Positions 54,108-62,157 of a stretch of 64,000 bases of DNA are shown in pieces. The notes below the pieces were generated by a model. That model saw only the letters and a list, made by a program, of their open reading frames with translations, ran no database searches and was not told the origin of the DNA. Each line of letters begins with the position of its first letter. Positions within the stretch are counted from its first letter, which is position 1. A program made the position numbers and the translations under genes. Location: assembly GCF_902833145.1 (NCBI RefSeq), contig NZ_CADFEN010000005.1:496001-560000 (forward strand). The letters are read 5' to 3'. The stretch comes from Burkholderia sp. BCC0506. Its GTDB lineage: Bacteria; Pseudomonadota; Gammaproteobacteria; Burkholderiales; Burkholderiaceae.

Positions 54108-55160
54108 TTACGGCGCCGGATTCGGCTGCAGTTCGTGCAGCGCGTCGATCTCGGCGAGGATCTCGTCGGACAGCTTCACGTCGATGCTGCCGATGTTCTC
54201 CTTCAACTGCTCGAGCGACGTCGCACCGATCAGGTTGCTGCGCACGAACGGGCGGCTGTTGACGAACGCGAGCGCCAGTTGCGCGGGCGACAGCCCGTGA
54301 CGCTGTGCGAGCGCGACGTAACGCGACGTCGCTGCCACGGCCTGCGGCTTGCTGTAGCGCTGGAAGCGCTCGAACAGCGTGATGCGCGCACCGGGCGGAC
54401 GTGCGCCGTTCTCGTACTTGCCGGACAGCCAGCCGAACGCGAGCGGCGAATACGCGAGCAGGCCGATGCCGTCGCGATGCGTGAACTCCGACAGCCCGTT
54501 TTCGAACGTGCGGTTGAGCAGGCTGTACGGATTCTGGATGCTCGCGATGCGCGGCAGCCCGAGTTTCTCGGCCGCGCGCAGGAATTGCGCGACGCCCCAC
54601 GGCGTTTCGTTCGACACGCCGATCGCGCGGATCTTGCCTGCCTTCACGAATTCCGCGAGGACGCCCAACGTTTCCTCGATCGGCACCGTGTACGCATCGT
54701 CGACCCACGGATAGGCGGTGCGGCCGAACGTGGTCGTGCTGCGATCGGGCCAATGCAGCTGGTAGAGATCGACGTAGTCGGTCTGCAGGCGCTTGAGGCT
54801 GCCGTCGAGCGCTTCGGTCAGGTTCTTGCGGTCGAACTGGTTGCCCTCGCCGCGAATATGGCGCGGATTGTGCGGCTGCCGCGCCGGCCCGGCGATCTTC
54901 GTCGCGAGCACGATGCGCTCGCGCTGCGCGCGATGCTGCGCGATCCAGGTGCCGATGTATTGCTCGGTGCGCCCCTGCGTGTCGGGTTTCGGCGGCACCG
55001 GATACATCTCCGCGGCGTCGATCAGCGTCACGCCCTGCCCGAGCGCGTAGTCGATCTGCTCGTGCGCGTCGCGCTCCGAATTCTGTTCGCCCCACGTCAT
55101 CGTACCGAGACCGATCAGGCTGACCTCGATGCCCGAATCGCCGAGTGTGCGGTATTCCAT
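54108..55160 (-). CDS. Aldo/keto reductase (Tas-like)
   Basis: 350 aa. MEYRTLGDSGIEVSLIGLGTMTWGEQN, catalytic Asp and Tyr in DAAEMYPVPPKPDTQG, Lys in LATKIAG, His in YQLHWPD; NADPH site in the C-terminal SNLIGATSLEQLKENI. Close in length and sequence to E. coli Tas (346 aa). Reduces aldehydes or ketones with NADPH; physiological substrate unknown. Monocistronic, convergent with the MFS gene. Confidence 0.9.
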   Translation of the reverse strand: MEYRTLGDSGIEVSLIGLGTMTWGEQNSERDAHEQIDYALGQGVTLIDAAEMYPVPPKPDTQGRTEQYIGTWIAQHRAQRERIVLATKIAGPARQPHNPRHIRGEGNQFDRKNLTEALDGSLKRLQTDYVDLYQLHWPDRSTTTFGRTAYPWVDDAYTVPIEETLGVLAEFVKAGKIRAIGVSNETPWGVAQFLRAAEKLGLPRIASIQNPYSLLNRTFENGLSEFTHRDGIGLLAYSPLAFGWLSGKYENGARPPGARITLFERFQRYSKPQAVAATSRYVALAQRHGLSPAQLALAFVNSRPFVRSNLIGATSLEQLKENIGSIDVKLSDEILAEIDALHELQPNPAP

Positions 55161-55305
55161 GCTGTTCCTGTCGCGTCGGTGGAAAGCAGGAACGCTATCA
55201 CATCGAAGCGACTGCTTCAGACGGGCGCCGCGCACGCTTACAAGCGGCCTTCGGCGCTGCCCCGCGCGTTCGCGCCCGCTCGGGCGGGGGTGTGACCGGC
55301 CTCCT

Positions 55306-55743
55306 TCACTGCGGCCGCTGGATGAAGCAGGTCGCCGACGCATGCGCGACGATCTTGTCGTCCGGCGTCTTCAGCGTGCCCTCCGCGACGCCCAGCGAAC
55401 GCGACAGATGAATCACGCGCCCTTCCGCGATCAGGTCGACGTCGCGCGGCACGGGCCGCAGCATCTTCACGTGCAGATCGACGGTGCCATATCCGATGCC
55501 CGCGTCGAGCATCGAATGCACCGCGCACCCGGTGACCGAATCGAGCACCGTCGCGGCGAACCCGCCGTGCACGCCGCCCAGCGGGTTCAGATGCCGGCCG
55601 TCCGCCCGCGCCGAAAACTTCACGTAACCGAGCTCGACGTCGAGCGGACGCATCGGGATCGTCTCGGAAATCGATGCAAGGGGTACATCGCCCGACGCGG
55701 CGGCACGCAGCAGGTCGAGGCCAGACAGGGAAAGCGGATTCAT
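55306..55743 (-). CDS. PaaI-type hot-dog thioesterase
   Basis: 145 aa. Single hot-dog domain with HLNPLGGVHGGFAATVLDSVTGCAV, the HGG motif and helix of PaaI-like acyl-CoA thioesterases, and GRVIHLSRSLGVAEG later. Hydrolyses acyl- or aryl-CoA. Divergent from an HxlR regulator whose binding motif occurs in both promoters. Start at 55743 is preceded by GGAGA; an upstream in-frame start at 55803 would cross the operator. Confidence 0.88.
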   Translation of the reverse strand: MNPLSLSGLDLLRAAASGDVPLASISETIPMRPLDVELGYVKFSARADGRHLNPLGGVHGGFAATVLDSVTGCAVHSMLDAGIGYGTVDLHVKMLRPVPRDVDLIAEGRVIHLSRSLGVAEGTLKTPDDKIVAHASATCFIQRPQ

Positions 55744-55784
55744 CGGGTTGTCTCCGGGTTGAAAGCACGTCGCCGCGCTAGTAC

Positions 55785-55799
55785 GTTCTAAATTGGAAC
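55785..55799. promoter_or_regulatory. HxlR-type operator, thioesterase side
   Basis: GTTC-N7-GAAC, lying 42 bp upstream of the thioesterase ATG and overlapping a TTTAGA-like -10 on the minus strand. Same pattern as the second site at 55862-55876. Confidence 0.55.
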
Positions 55800-55857
55800 T
55801 CATTATCGTCAGCGATGCCGGCCGTTGTCAACGCGGCTGCGCCCGTTGCGACCGAAG

Positions 55858-55880
55858 GCGGGTTCTATAATCGAACCCGC
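55858..55880. promoter_or_regulatory. HxlR-type operator overlapping the regulator's -10
   Basis: GCGGGTTC - TATAATC - GAACCCGC: perfect 8-bp arms around a 7-bp spacer that itself contains TATAAT. Binding here would block RNA polymerase directly, giving autorepression of the adjacent HxlR gene. Confidence 0.7.
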
Positions 55881-55930
55881 TATTTCGCTGAACCGCCGCA
55901 CGACCGCCGCAAGAGGCAAGAGATTCGACG

Positions 55931-56419
55931 ATGAAATGGGATGACATCGGCACGCTGAACTGTTCGGTCGCGCGCACGCTCGCCGTGCTCGGCGACCGCT
56001 GGACCATGCTGATCCTCCGCAACGCATTCCTCGGCTGCCGCCGCTTCGATGCGTTCCAGGCCCAGCTTGGCCTGACGCGCCACGTGCTGGCCGAACGGCT
56101 CGCACGGCTCGTCGACGAAGGCGTGCTCGTCAAGCGCGCGTATCAGGAGCGTCCGCCGCGCTTCGAATACCGGCTGACCGAAAAGGGCCTCGACCTCTAC
56201 CCGGCCCTGCTCGCGATGATGGCGTGGGGCGATCGCTGGAAGGACGACGGCCAGGGGCCGCCGATGCAATTGCGCCACCGGACCTGCGGGCAACTGATGC
56301 ATGCGGTGGCCGTATGCTCGGCCTGTGGCGAACCGCTCGACGCGCACGACGTACAGCCCGAGCCCGGGCCCGGATGGATCGCGTCAGACGAGGCCGGAGC
56401 GTCTGCCGCGGAAGATTGA
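55931..56419 (+). CDS. HxlR-family transcriptional regulator
   Basis: 162 aa. Winged helix with CSVARTLAVLGDRWTMLILRNAFLGCRRFDAFQAQLGLTRHVLAERLARLVDEGVL, the HxlR/MarR-like signature; LTEKGLDLYPALLAMMAWGD forms the dimer helix. A C-terminal extension has HRTCGQLMHAVAVCSACGEPL with CxxC, possibly metal- or redox-binding. Divergent from the thioesterase; two GTTC-N7-GAAC sites in the shared region suggest it represses both. Confidence 0.9.
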   Translation: MKWDDIGTLNCSVARTLAVLGDRWTMLILRNAFLGCRRFDAFQAQLGLTRHVLAERLARLVDEGVLVKRAYQERPPRFEYRLTEKGLDLYPALLAMMAWGDRWKDDGQGPPMQLRHRTCGQLMHAVAVCSACGEPLDAHDVQPEPGPGWIASDEAGASAAED

Positions 56420-56743
56420 CGATGCGCTGACCGACTGACGCGCCCGGCGCGCATACGGCTTCGGCCACCGGACGCAGCGCGTGCGAGGCCGTCCGACCGG
56501 ACGCGCGCATCGCTCGTACGCAAGCACCCGGCAACGGCGAACACTCTCGCGCGTCATCACCCGCCCTCTCCCCGATCCGTTGATCGCCCGCTCGCACACA
56601 CGGGCTCCACAACGCAACCGTGCGTCGCCGTGCCCCCCCTGCCGATCAGCACGCGGACCATTGCTTCGCATTCGCACGTGGCCGGGCCGCCACGCGTGCG
56701 TTACACTCACGGCCCGCTGTCTCGAAATTATCCGCTGTCCAAG
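56420..56743. other. 324-bp spacer between the HxlR and PLD genes
   Basis: I see nothing convincing here: GC-rich, no long inverted repeat, no clear promoter hexamers except weak candidates close to the PLD gene. Confidence 0.4.
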
Positions 56744-57367
56744 ATGTTGTCGCGCAATCGCCTCGCTGCCGCCTGTCTCGCTGCTTCCCTGCTCGCCACA
56801 CCCTTCGCCGCCCTCGGCAAGACACAAAGCGAATCGCTGCTCCAGCAAGCGATCGATCTCGTGTCGCGATGGCTGCCGGCCCCCACTCACGAAGCACCCG
56901 CGACCCAGGTGGTCGAATCGGCATTCTCGCCCGACGGCGGCGCCGAAGCGCTCGTGCTGAAAGCGATCGGCGCGGCGCGCAGCTCGATCCGGGTTGCCGC
57001 CTACTCGTTCACGTCGCCGCCCGTCACGCGTGCACTGCTTGCCGCCAAGCGCCGCGGCGTCAATGTCGCAGTGGTCGTCGACGACAAGGGCAACCGCGCG
57101 AAGAGCAGCAAGCAGGCACTGAACCTGCTCGTCAACGCGGGCATCCCGACGCGCACGATCGACGCCTATACGATTCATCACGACAAGTACCTCGTGATCG
57201 ACGCCGAACACGTCGAAACGGGTTCGTTCAACTACAGTGCGTCGGCGGCCAGCCGCAATTCCGAGAACGTCGTCGTGGTCTGGAACAATCCGCAACTCGC
57301 GGCGCGCTACCTCACGCACTGGCAAAGCCGCTTCGATCAGGGCACGCCGTACCGCTCCAGCTACTGA
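56744..57367 (+). CDS. Phospholipase D-family nuclease (Nuc-like, periplasmic)
   Basis: 207 aa. Signal peptide MLSRNRLAAACLAASLLATPFAALG (about 25 residues). A single HKD motif, H146-x-K148-x4-D153 in HHDKYLVIDAEHVETGSFNYS, as in the small Nuc endonucleases that act as dimers. ALVLKAIGAARSSIRVAAYSF is the conserved opening. Probably a secreted or periplasmic phosphodiesterase/nuclease. Upstream in-frame starts exist, but this one gives a proper signal peptide. Confidence 0.88.
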   Translation: MLSRNRLAAACLAASLLATPFAALGKTQSESLLQQAIDLVSRWLPAPTHEAPATQVVESAFSPDGGAEALVLKAIGAARSSIRVAAYSFTSPPVTRALLAAKRRGVNVAVVVDDKGNRAKSSKQALNLLVNAGIPTRTIDAYTIHHDKYLVIDAEHVETGSFNYSASAASRNSENVVVVWNNPQLAARYLTHWQSRFDQGTPYRSSY

Positions 57368-57527
57368 CGTGCGACATGCGTTTTCGCCCGACGCTCGACC
57401 GCTCGCATGCACGCCACCGTGGTGCCGATGATCGGCGAGCGCGGCGCGATGTTCAATTCGGCCGAATGGCCAGCATGCCGCCTTGCGAAGCGTCCGTCAC
57501 GCGCGGCGCCGCCGTGCTCGATCGATT

Positions 57528-57746
57528 TCAGGCTCCCCGCCCGGCCGCGATGCCGACATGCGCGTTCGGCACACAGCGGTTCGCGTGCCCGTCCGCATCG
57601 CTTGCCGAATTCGCCGACAGCCCAAGGGCGCCCATCGGCAGCGCGCTGCGCACGCAATCGGTACTGAACGTCAGCGTGTTCTGCACCAACGGGTAAAGGA
57701 GATACAGCGCAAACGCGAGATAGCCCGCGTACAGAATTCGAATCAT
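57528..57746 (-). CDS. Small membrane ORF next to a pentanucleotide repeat
   Basis: 72 aa. MIRILYAGYLAFALYLLYPLVQNTLTFS forms one hydrophobic helix, followed by a Ser/Ala/His-containing tail. Its ATG abuts an array of five GGATG units, which occupies the position where the ribosome-binding site should be; no clear Shine-Dalgarno is visible. No recognised family. May be a real small protein under repeat-length control or a chance ORF. Confidence 0.4.
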   Translation of the reverse strand: MIRILYAGYLAFALYLLYPLVQNTLTFSTDCVRSALPMGALGLSANSASDADGHANRCVPNAHVGIAAGRGA

Positions 57747-57750
57747 GATG

Positions 57751-57775
57751 GGATGGGATGGGATGGGATGGGATG
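57751..57775. repeat. Pentanucleotide tandem repeat (GGATG)5
   Basis: Five perfect GGATG units (CATCC on the minus strand), flanked by degenerate units TGATG and CGATG. It sits 5-29 bp upstream of the ATG at 57746. Pentamer arrays change reading frame or promoter/RBS spacing when they slip. Confidence 0.85.
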
Positions 57776-58084
57776 CGATGAACGGTTGGACTCGTCCTGT
57801 TTACGGCATCGCGACGCGCACCTTGAGGTATCGCCTGTCCAGCGCTGCATCGGGACGAAACATGGGCCGATGACGCGCGCTTCGTCCTGCATCTCCTCCG
57901 TCCCCGCCGCCACGCCATCACACCGTCGCCGAGCTACTTGTATCGGAAGATCGCCGGATGGACGAACACCAGCCGCGCGGCGAGACGGCCGGCGCATGAC
58001 CGCGAACGGGCCAGGCGGGCGCGGGCGGGATCGAGCCGCCGCGCCCGCACAGCCGCTTTGCCGCGATCGTGCGACGGTGTCGGT
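57776..58084. other. Spacer between the repeat and the VOC gene
   Basis: About 310 bp with no supported gene. The minus-strand frame entering the pentamer repeat here (ending HPIPSHPIPS) is Arg/Cys-rich and looks like chance. Confidence 0.4.
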
Positions 58085-58558
58085 TCAGCTGCCGCAGGGC
58101 GGCGCGCTCGCCATTGCGTCCGCGATCTGCTCGGGTGTCAGGTCGCGCTGATGCGTCGCCAGCGACCAGCGATGCCCGAACGGATCCTCGACCTGCCCGT
58201 AACGATCGCCCCAGAACATGTCGGCGGCCGGAATCGTCACCGTCGCGCCGGCCGCGACCGCCTTCGCGATCGCCGCATCGGTGTCCGGCACGTACAGATG
58301 CAGGCAGACGGGCGTACCTTTCAGCGCTTTCGGCCCCAGCGCACCGTGCTCGGGCATTTCATCCACCAGCATCAGCGTCGAATCGCCAATCGCGAGGCAC
58401 GCATGCGCGAGCCGGCCGTCGGGCATCGCGAGGCGAAACCGTTCGGTCGCATCGAATGCGCGCTTGTAGAAATCGATGGCTGCGGTCGCGCCTGCACAGA
58501 TCAGGTGCGGGGTCAGCGTGCGCATCCCTTCCGGGATCGGCTTGACGGATGTGGGCAT
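58085..58558 (-). CDS. VOC-family (PhnB/glyoxalase-like) protein
   Basis: 157 aa. RTLTPHLICAGATAAIDFYKRAFDATERFRLAMPDGRLAHACLAIGDSTLMLVDE and FWGDRYGQVEDPFGHRWSLATH are the paired betaalphabeta-betabetabeta modules of PhnB-type proteins (YdcI/PhnB). The metal-ligand pattern H...E/D is partly kept (HA..., QVEDPFGH). Function in the family is varied or unknown. Start has AAGGAG upstream. Confidence 0.88.
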   Translation of the reverse strand: MPTSVKPIPEGMRTLTPHLICAGATAAIDFYKRAFDATERFRLAMPDGRLAHACLAIGDSTLMLVDEMPEHGALGPKALKGTPVCLHLYVPDTDAAIAKAVAAGATVTIPAADMFWGDRYGQVEDPFGHRWSLATHQRDLTPEQIADAMASAPPCGS

Positions 58559-58785
58559 GATGTCGCTCCTTCAGTCGGTTGTCGTATCGAAAATCGGGAC
58601 GGACGCGCGATGCGCACGCCTCCGATGCTACGACGGACGACTCCGACGGAAATCGACACGGCGCCCAGGATTTTTGTTTGCTCGAATGGCGGTGCGCAGG
58701 ACGCCGCGTCGCCCTCATCTGCCCGTCCGGTCGGCCGGTTCGTCCGGGCGGCCGAACCGACGGCGGCAGGCCTCGAGCAACTCGG

Positions 58786-59241
58786 CTACCGCGTCGAGCG
58801 GAAGACCGGCAGCATCACGCCACCCGGCACCTTCGGGCGCGACGAATGGGCGGAGCACGGGTACCCGATGTAATGATTACCGGCGACGCTGACGATCCGG
58901 AATTCCGTCACGTCGTGCCATGGTGTGGCGGGTTTCTCGCGCGCGGAGCCGATCAGCCGGAAGCCCGTCTCGGCGATCCGCAGCGCCATCCTGCGCCGCG
59001 ACGAGACGAACAATGCAGCACCGGCCAGCCCCAACAATACGGCGAGCGCCGCCACCGGCCAGAGCGCCAAGGCGGCCGCGTAACCGCACAGGGTCGCCGC
59101 GGCCAGCGCCGCGCACACGGCCGCCCGGCTTTTCAGGCTCCGGCTGTCGACTGCCAGCGTGATCGGCAACGAGCCGGCGAGCGCTCCCGCGACGGAATCG
59201 ACGTGCCGGCCGGAATCCGTCGTTTCGCGTTCGTCGTTCAT
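58786..59241 (-). CDS. Hypothetical membrane protein, possibly frameshifted at the C-terminus
   Basis: 151 aa. Soluble N-terminal 38 residues, two hydrophobic helices around residues 40-83 (AAVCAALAAATLCGYAAALALWPVAALAVLLGLAGAALFV), then a cytosolic tail LRIAETGFRLIGSAREKPATPWHDVTEFRIVSVAGNHYIGY. After IGY the frame becomes unlike protein (PCSAHSSRPKVPGG) and stops, whereas a shift into another frame gives LPLDAVAELLEACRRRFGRPDEPADRTGR ending at 58715, which looks like a genuine helix. A single-base indel near 58865 is possible. Family unknown. Confidence 0.6.
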   Translation of the reverse strand: MNDERETTDSGRHVDSVAGALAGSLPITLAVDSRSLKSRAAVCAALAAATLCGYAAALALWPVAALAVLLGLAGAALFVSSRRRMALRIAETGFRLIGSAREKPATPWHDVTEFRIVSVAGNHYIGYPCSAHSSRPKVPGGVMLPVFRSTR

Positions 59242-59344
59242 GACATGCGGGTGCGTGTCGACACCCGCCGGCTCATCGACGCGGGCGGCATGTCAGGATT
59301 CCAGTCCCGTTTGCGCGAATCGCGCGCCATTGCACCGATGTCGG

Positions 59345-59593
59345 TCAATTGCATACCTTGACGGTACCGTTGGTCGTGCATTGACCGATGGCCCAGTGGC
59401 TCTGCCCTGCCAGACGCGGTACGACGCCGATCCCGCGAATCGGCGCGGCCGGCGGCGACGATCCGGGAACGGTCGCCGACGCGGTCTCGGGCGACGGCTG
59501 CACGGGCGCCGGCGCGGACGCGGTCTGGCAGGCGGCAAGCGCCAGACACAGCGTGAATGCCAGCGGGGCGATGGCGGATCTGTACAGGGTCAT
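59345..59593 (-). CDS. Small putative lipoprotein
   Basis: 82 aa. Leader MTLYRSAIAPLAFTLCLALAAC with lipobox LAAC (Cys22), then a Pro/Ala/Ser-rich spacer and a short C-terminus with two Cys (GQCTTNGTVKVCN). Predicted outer-membrane or periplasmic lipoprotein of unknown role. Confidence 0.65.
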   Translation of the reverse strand: MTLYRSAIAPLAFTLCLALAACQTASAPAPVQPSPETASATVPGSSPPAAPIRGIGVVPRLAGQSHWAIGQCTTNGTVKVCN

Positions 59594-59633
59594 GGGCACG
59601 CTCGCGCGATTCGTTTTGGGCAACGGCCCGCAG

Positions 59634-59942
59634 TCAGATCTGCGGCAGATCGCGCAACGTGCGCGACTCGCTCGTTGCATCGATGTCGAGCTCGATGCCT
59701 TCCGACGCGTCGCGATACAGCACGCGTTTCAGCCTGGGCCCGATTGCGGTGGTATCCGACGCCGAGAAGATCGCGCGGACATCGTTACCGGACGCGAGCG
59801 CGCGCGCCACATCCGCCACCGGCGCCTCACGGGGCGTCGCCGCCCACGAGCGATCGGCCGGGTTCACGGCCGCCCAGCGCACGTGCGTCACGCGCGCGCT
59901 GAGCGGATCGATTCGGACACCATTCACGGCAAACGTCGACAT
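59634..59942 (-). CDS. Small hypothetical protein
   Basis: 102 aa. Start at the second of two close methionines, 6 bp after AGGGAG. MSTFAVNGVRIDPLSARVTHVRWAAVNPADRSW suggests a compact beta-rich protein; ends LDIDATSESRTLRDLPQI. No signal peptide. Same strand as and 40 bp upstream of the lipoprotein gene. Family not recognised with certainty. Confidence 0.65.
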   Translation of the reverse strand: MSTFAVNGVRIDPLSARVTHVRWAAVNPADRSWAATPREAPVADVARALASGNDVRAIFSASDTTAIGPRLKRVLYRDASEGIELDIDATSESRTLRDLPQI

Positions 59943-60119
59943 CGGCATCTCCCTGGAATTCTTGCTGCTCCATGCAGCGACGGCTGCGAACGGCCCGCCC
60001 CTCGCCTGCGCGGCGCGCACGGCCCGCGTTCCTGTGCGCGGCTGCGGCCAACCCGATTTTCGATGATACATTGGGACGCTTTGCAACCGTCAACAGACGA
60101 TCGTGTACGGGAGAAACAC

Positions 60120-60863
60120 ATGAGCGACGCCTGGGGAACCTTCCCTGCCCGAATGGGCGACCATCAGGCTTTCATCAGCTTCAACCACGACTTTGCGGAA
60201 ATCGCGGAAGGCGATCCGCGCGCGTCGCTGCTCAGCGTGCGCGTCCCCTTCGTGCATCCGTCGCCCGAAGGCCTGCCGATCGGCGACGAATTCGCCGCTC
60301 TCGCGAAGATCGAGGATCTGCTCGACGCCGCGATCACCGCGAAAGGCGGCGTGCAGGTCGGCCGCATCACCGTCGACGGCAACCGCGATTTTCTTTTCTA
60401 CGTGCCGTTCGACGAAGCGGCAGCTGCGGAAATCATCGACGCGCTGGACGACCAGACGACCTATGCGCTTCAGTACGCCCATCAGGACGATCCGGACAAG
60501 ACGACGTACTGGCAGACGCTCTACCCGACGGACGACGACTGGCAGATCATGCGCGACATGCGCACGCTGGATACGCTGCGGCAGCAAGGCGACGTCCCCG
60601 ACGTGAGCCGGCGCGTGATGCACTGGGCGTACTTCGCCGACCCGAGCGACGCGCATCAGTTCGCGGACTGGGCCGAAGCGAAAGGCTACCCGGTCGAATC
60701 GGTCGCGCCGACCGAAGACGGCAAGTCGGCCGTGCATTTTTCGCACGAAGGCACGATGGCGCTCGCCGACATCACGCGCCATACGATCGCGCTCAATCGC
60801 GAGGTGCGCGCGCTCGGCGGGAACTACGACGGATGGGAAACCAGCGTCGAACAGGCAGGGTGA
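60120..60863 (+). CDS. DUF695 plus RraB-type domain protein
   Basis: 247 aa. N-terminal half (MSDAWGTFPARMGDHQAFISFNHDFAEIAEG to about residue 150) is DUF695-like, with LYPTDDDWQIMRDM at its end. The C-terminal 85 residues (VMHWAYFADPSDAHQFADWAEAKGYPVESV ... GGNYDGWETSVEQ) match the RraB family that inhibits RNase E. So a fused two-domain protein that may influence RNA turnover; inhibition is inferred from the family only. ATG at 60120. Confidence 0.82.
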   Translation: MSDAWGTFPARMGDHQAFISFNHDFAEIAEGDPRASLLSVRVPFVHPSPEGLPIGDEFAALAKIEDLLDAAITAKGGVQVGRITVDGNRDFLFYVPFDEAAAAEIIDALDDQTTYALQYAHQDDPDKTTYWQTLYPTDDDWQIMRDMRTLDTLRQQGDVPDVSRRVMHWAYFADPSDAHQFADWAEAKGYPVESVAPTEDGKSAVHFSHEGTMALADITRHTIALNREVRALGGNYDGWETSVEQAG

Positions 60864-61544
60864 ACGGCGCGCGATGTCCGTGACGCGTGACGTGACGTCG
60901 GCATGCGACGCAAAAAACATCCCGGCGGCGTGGTTGCACGCCGCCGGGATCAAGGCATCGCCGGCAAAAACCGGCGATGGGCCTGAGGGTTCGCTCAGGC
61001 ACGAGGAAAGCGATTCGAACGGATCAGGCGGGATGTCAGGTGCGAACGCGTGCCGTTGCGCTGCCCGCCGAACGCCTGTCCGGTTCCGCCGACGCAGCCT
61101 TCCGGCGTCGGGGGGCAAAAAGCCCCCGCTCCTGCGCGAGCGAGCGGGGAAATGGTTGACCGGGCCGGGGAAGAACGGTCAACCGGTCAAATTGTGATCG
61201 CGGGTCATGCAACGGTCTGTGCGGCAACTCACCCTTTAGTGACAACATGACGGCACCGGCATGCTCGCGTATCGCCGAGTATCGTCATGATTCAAGCGCG
61301 GTGCGTGGCTTGCCGGCCTCGCCGACAAGGCCAGCCACAGCATTCGCCTTTTCATTCCAGCGTTTTATTTTGTTTTAATTCAAGTCGATTTTTCAGATCC
61401 GGACGGGGCGCAGTTTCCGGCAATTCACGGATATTGTCAAAGCAGGATTATTCTATTTTTTTGGCACAAGGCGATTTCCGCCTCATTTTTTCGCGCGGAA
61501 TTTCGCGCACACAATGATCTGCGTCACGAAAACACGCGTTTTCG
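60864..61544. other. 680-bp spacer with five tandem hairpins
   Basis: No protein gene. Between 60919 and 61184 lie five perfect or near-perfect hairpins: 60919-60950, 60957-60978 (ATCGCCGG/CCGGCGAT, loop CAAAAA), 60981-61000 (GCCTGAG/CTCAGGC), 61089-61127 (CCGACGC/GCGTCGG then GGGGGC/GCCCCC) and 61154-61184 (GGTTGACCG/CGGTCAACC). The right part (61330-61540) is AT-rich, as expected for a promoter or imported DNA. Confidence 0.6.
60912..60950 (-). terminator. Strong intrinsic terminator (minus strand)
   Basis: ATCCCGGCGGCGTG pairs with CACGCCGCCGGGAT (14 bp, 4-nt loop) with TTTTTT following on the minus strand. Possibly ends a short minus-strand RNA from 61.0 kb; it also faces the end of the DUF695-RraB gene. 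Confidence 0.7.
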
Positions 61545-61940
61545 CTACAACGAACTACTGGAAAACCAGTCGGCAACGATATCGATCCAGTCGAGATTGC
61601 CGACGATTTCGATCGCAACATCGCCGACGATTTCGGCTGTCGGTGAATCTGCCGCCACCGCGCCGGTTGCCGCCGCACTCGCCTTCGCAATCCCGGTCGA
61701 TGCGACGGGCCGCGGATCGGCAAGCCGCTCCAGCCACTCGACGATATTGGCGCGCGCGTCTTCCTCGTCGGCGAAATCGTTCCGCTCGAGAAAACGATCG
61801 AACACGATCCACCCGAGCGTCTTGCTTCGCACCTCGGATTCGAGCTGTCTGTCGACAACGGCGACACGACCGGACGCCGTGATTTCCAGCGTTGCGGTGA
61901 AACGGTAATCGAGATATTCAATCTCCAATTTCGACGGCAT
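61545..61940 (-). CDS. Hypothetical acidic protein
   Basis: 131 aa from the ATG at 61940 (GGAG upstream). MPSKLEIEYLDYRFTATLEITASGRVAVVDRQLESEVRSKTLGWIVFDRFLERNDF is a compact beta-rich N-terminus; acidic, no membrane segment. Middle Ala-rich, end IDIVADWFSSSSL. Divergent from the fertility-inhibition-like gene. Family not recognised. Confidence 0.65.
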   Translation of the reverse strand: MPSKLEIEYLDYRFTATLEITASGRVAVVDRQLESEVRSKTLGWIVFDRFLERNDFADEEDARANIVEWLERLADPRPVASTGIAKASAAATGAVAADSPTAEIVGDVAIEIVGNLDWIDIVADWFSSSSL

Positions 61941-62157
61941 GGCTTCTCCGCTCAATCTGCCCTCTCAATTTGATGAGGCTCCGCGCCTGACCGGCTTCAC
62001 GACACAGTATGAATCTTGCGTGAATTTCGCTCGGGCTGCCGTCCTCGTCGGCAATATCGCGATATTCTCGCGGCCTGTCGATATCGACCTGCTCCGAGGC
62101 CGTCATCGCGCTGCTAAACTCGGATCACAACGACCGCTCGCGCCACCAGAGGAAACA

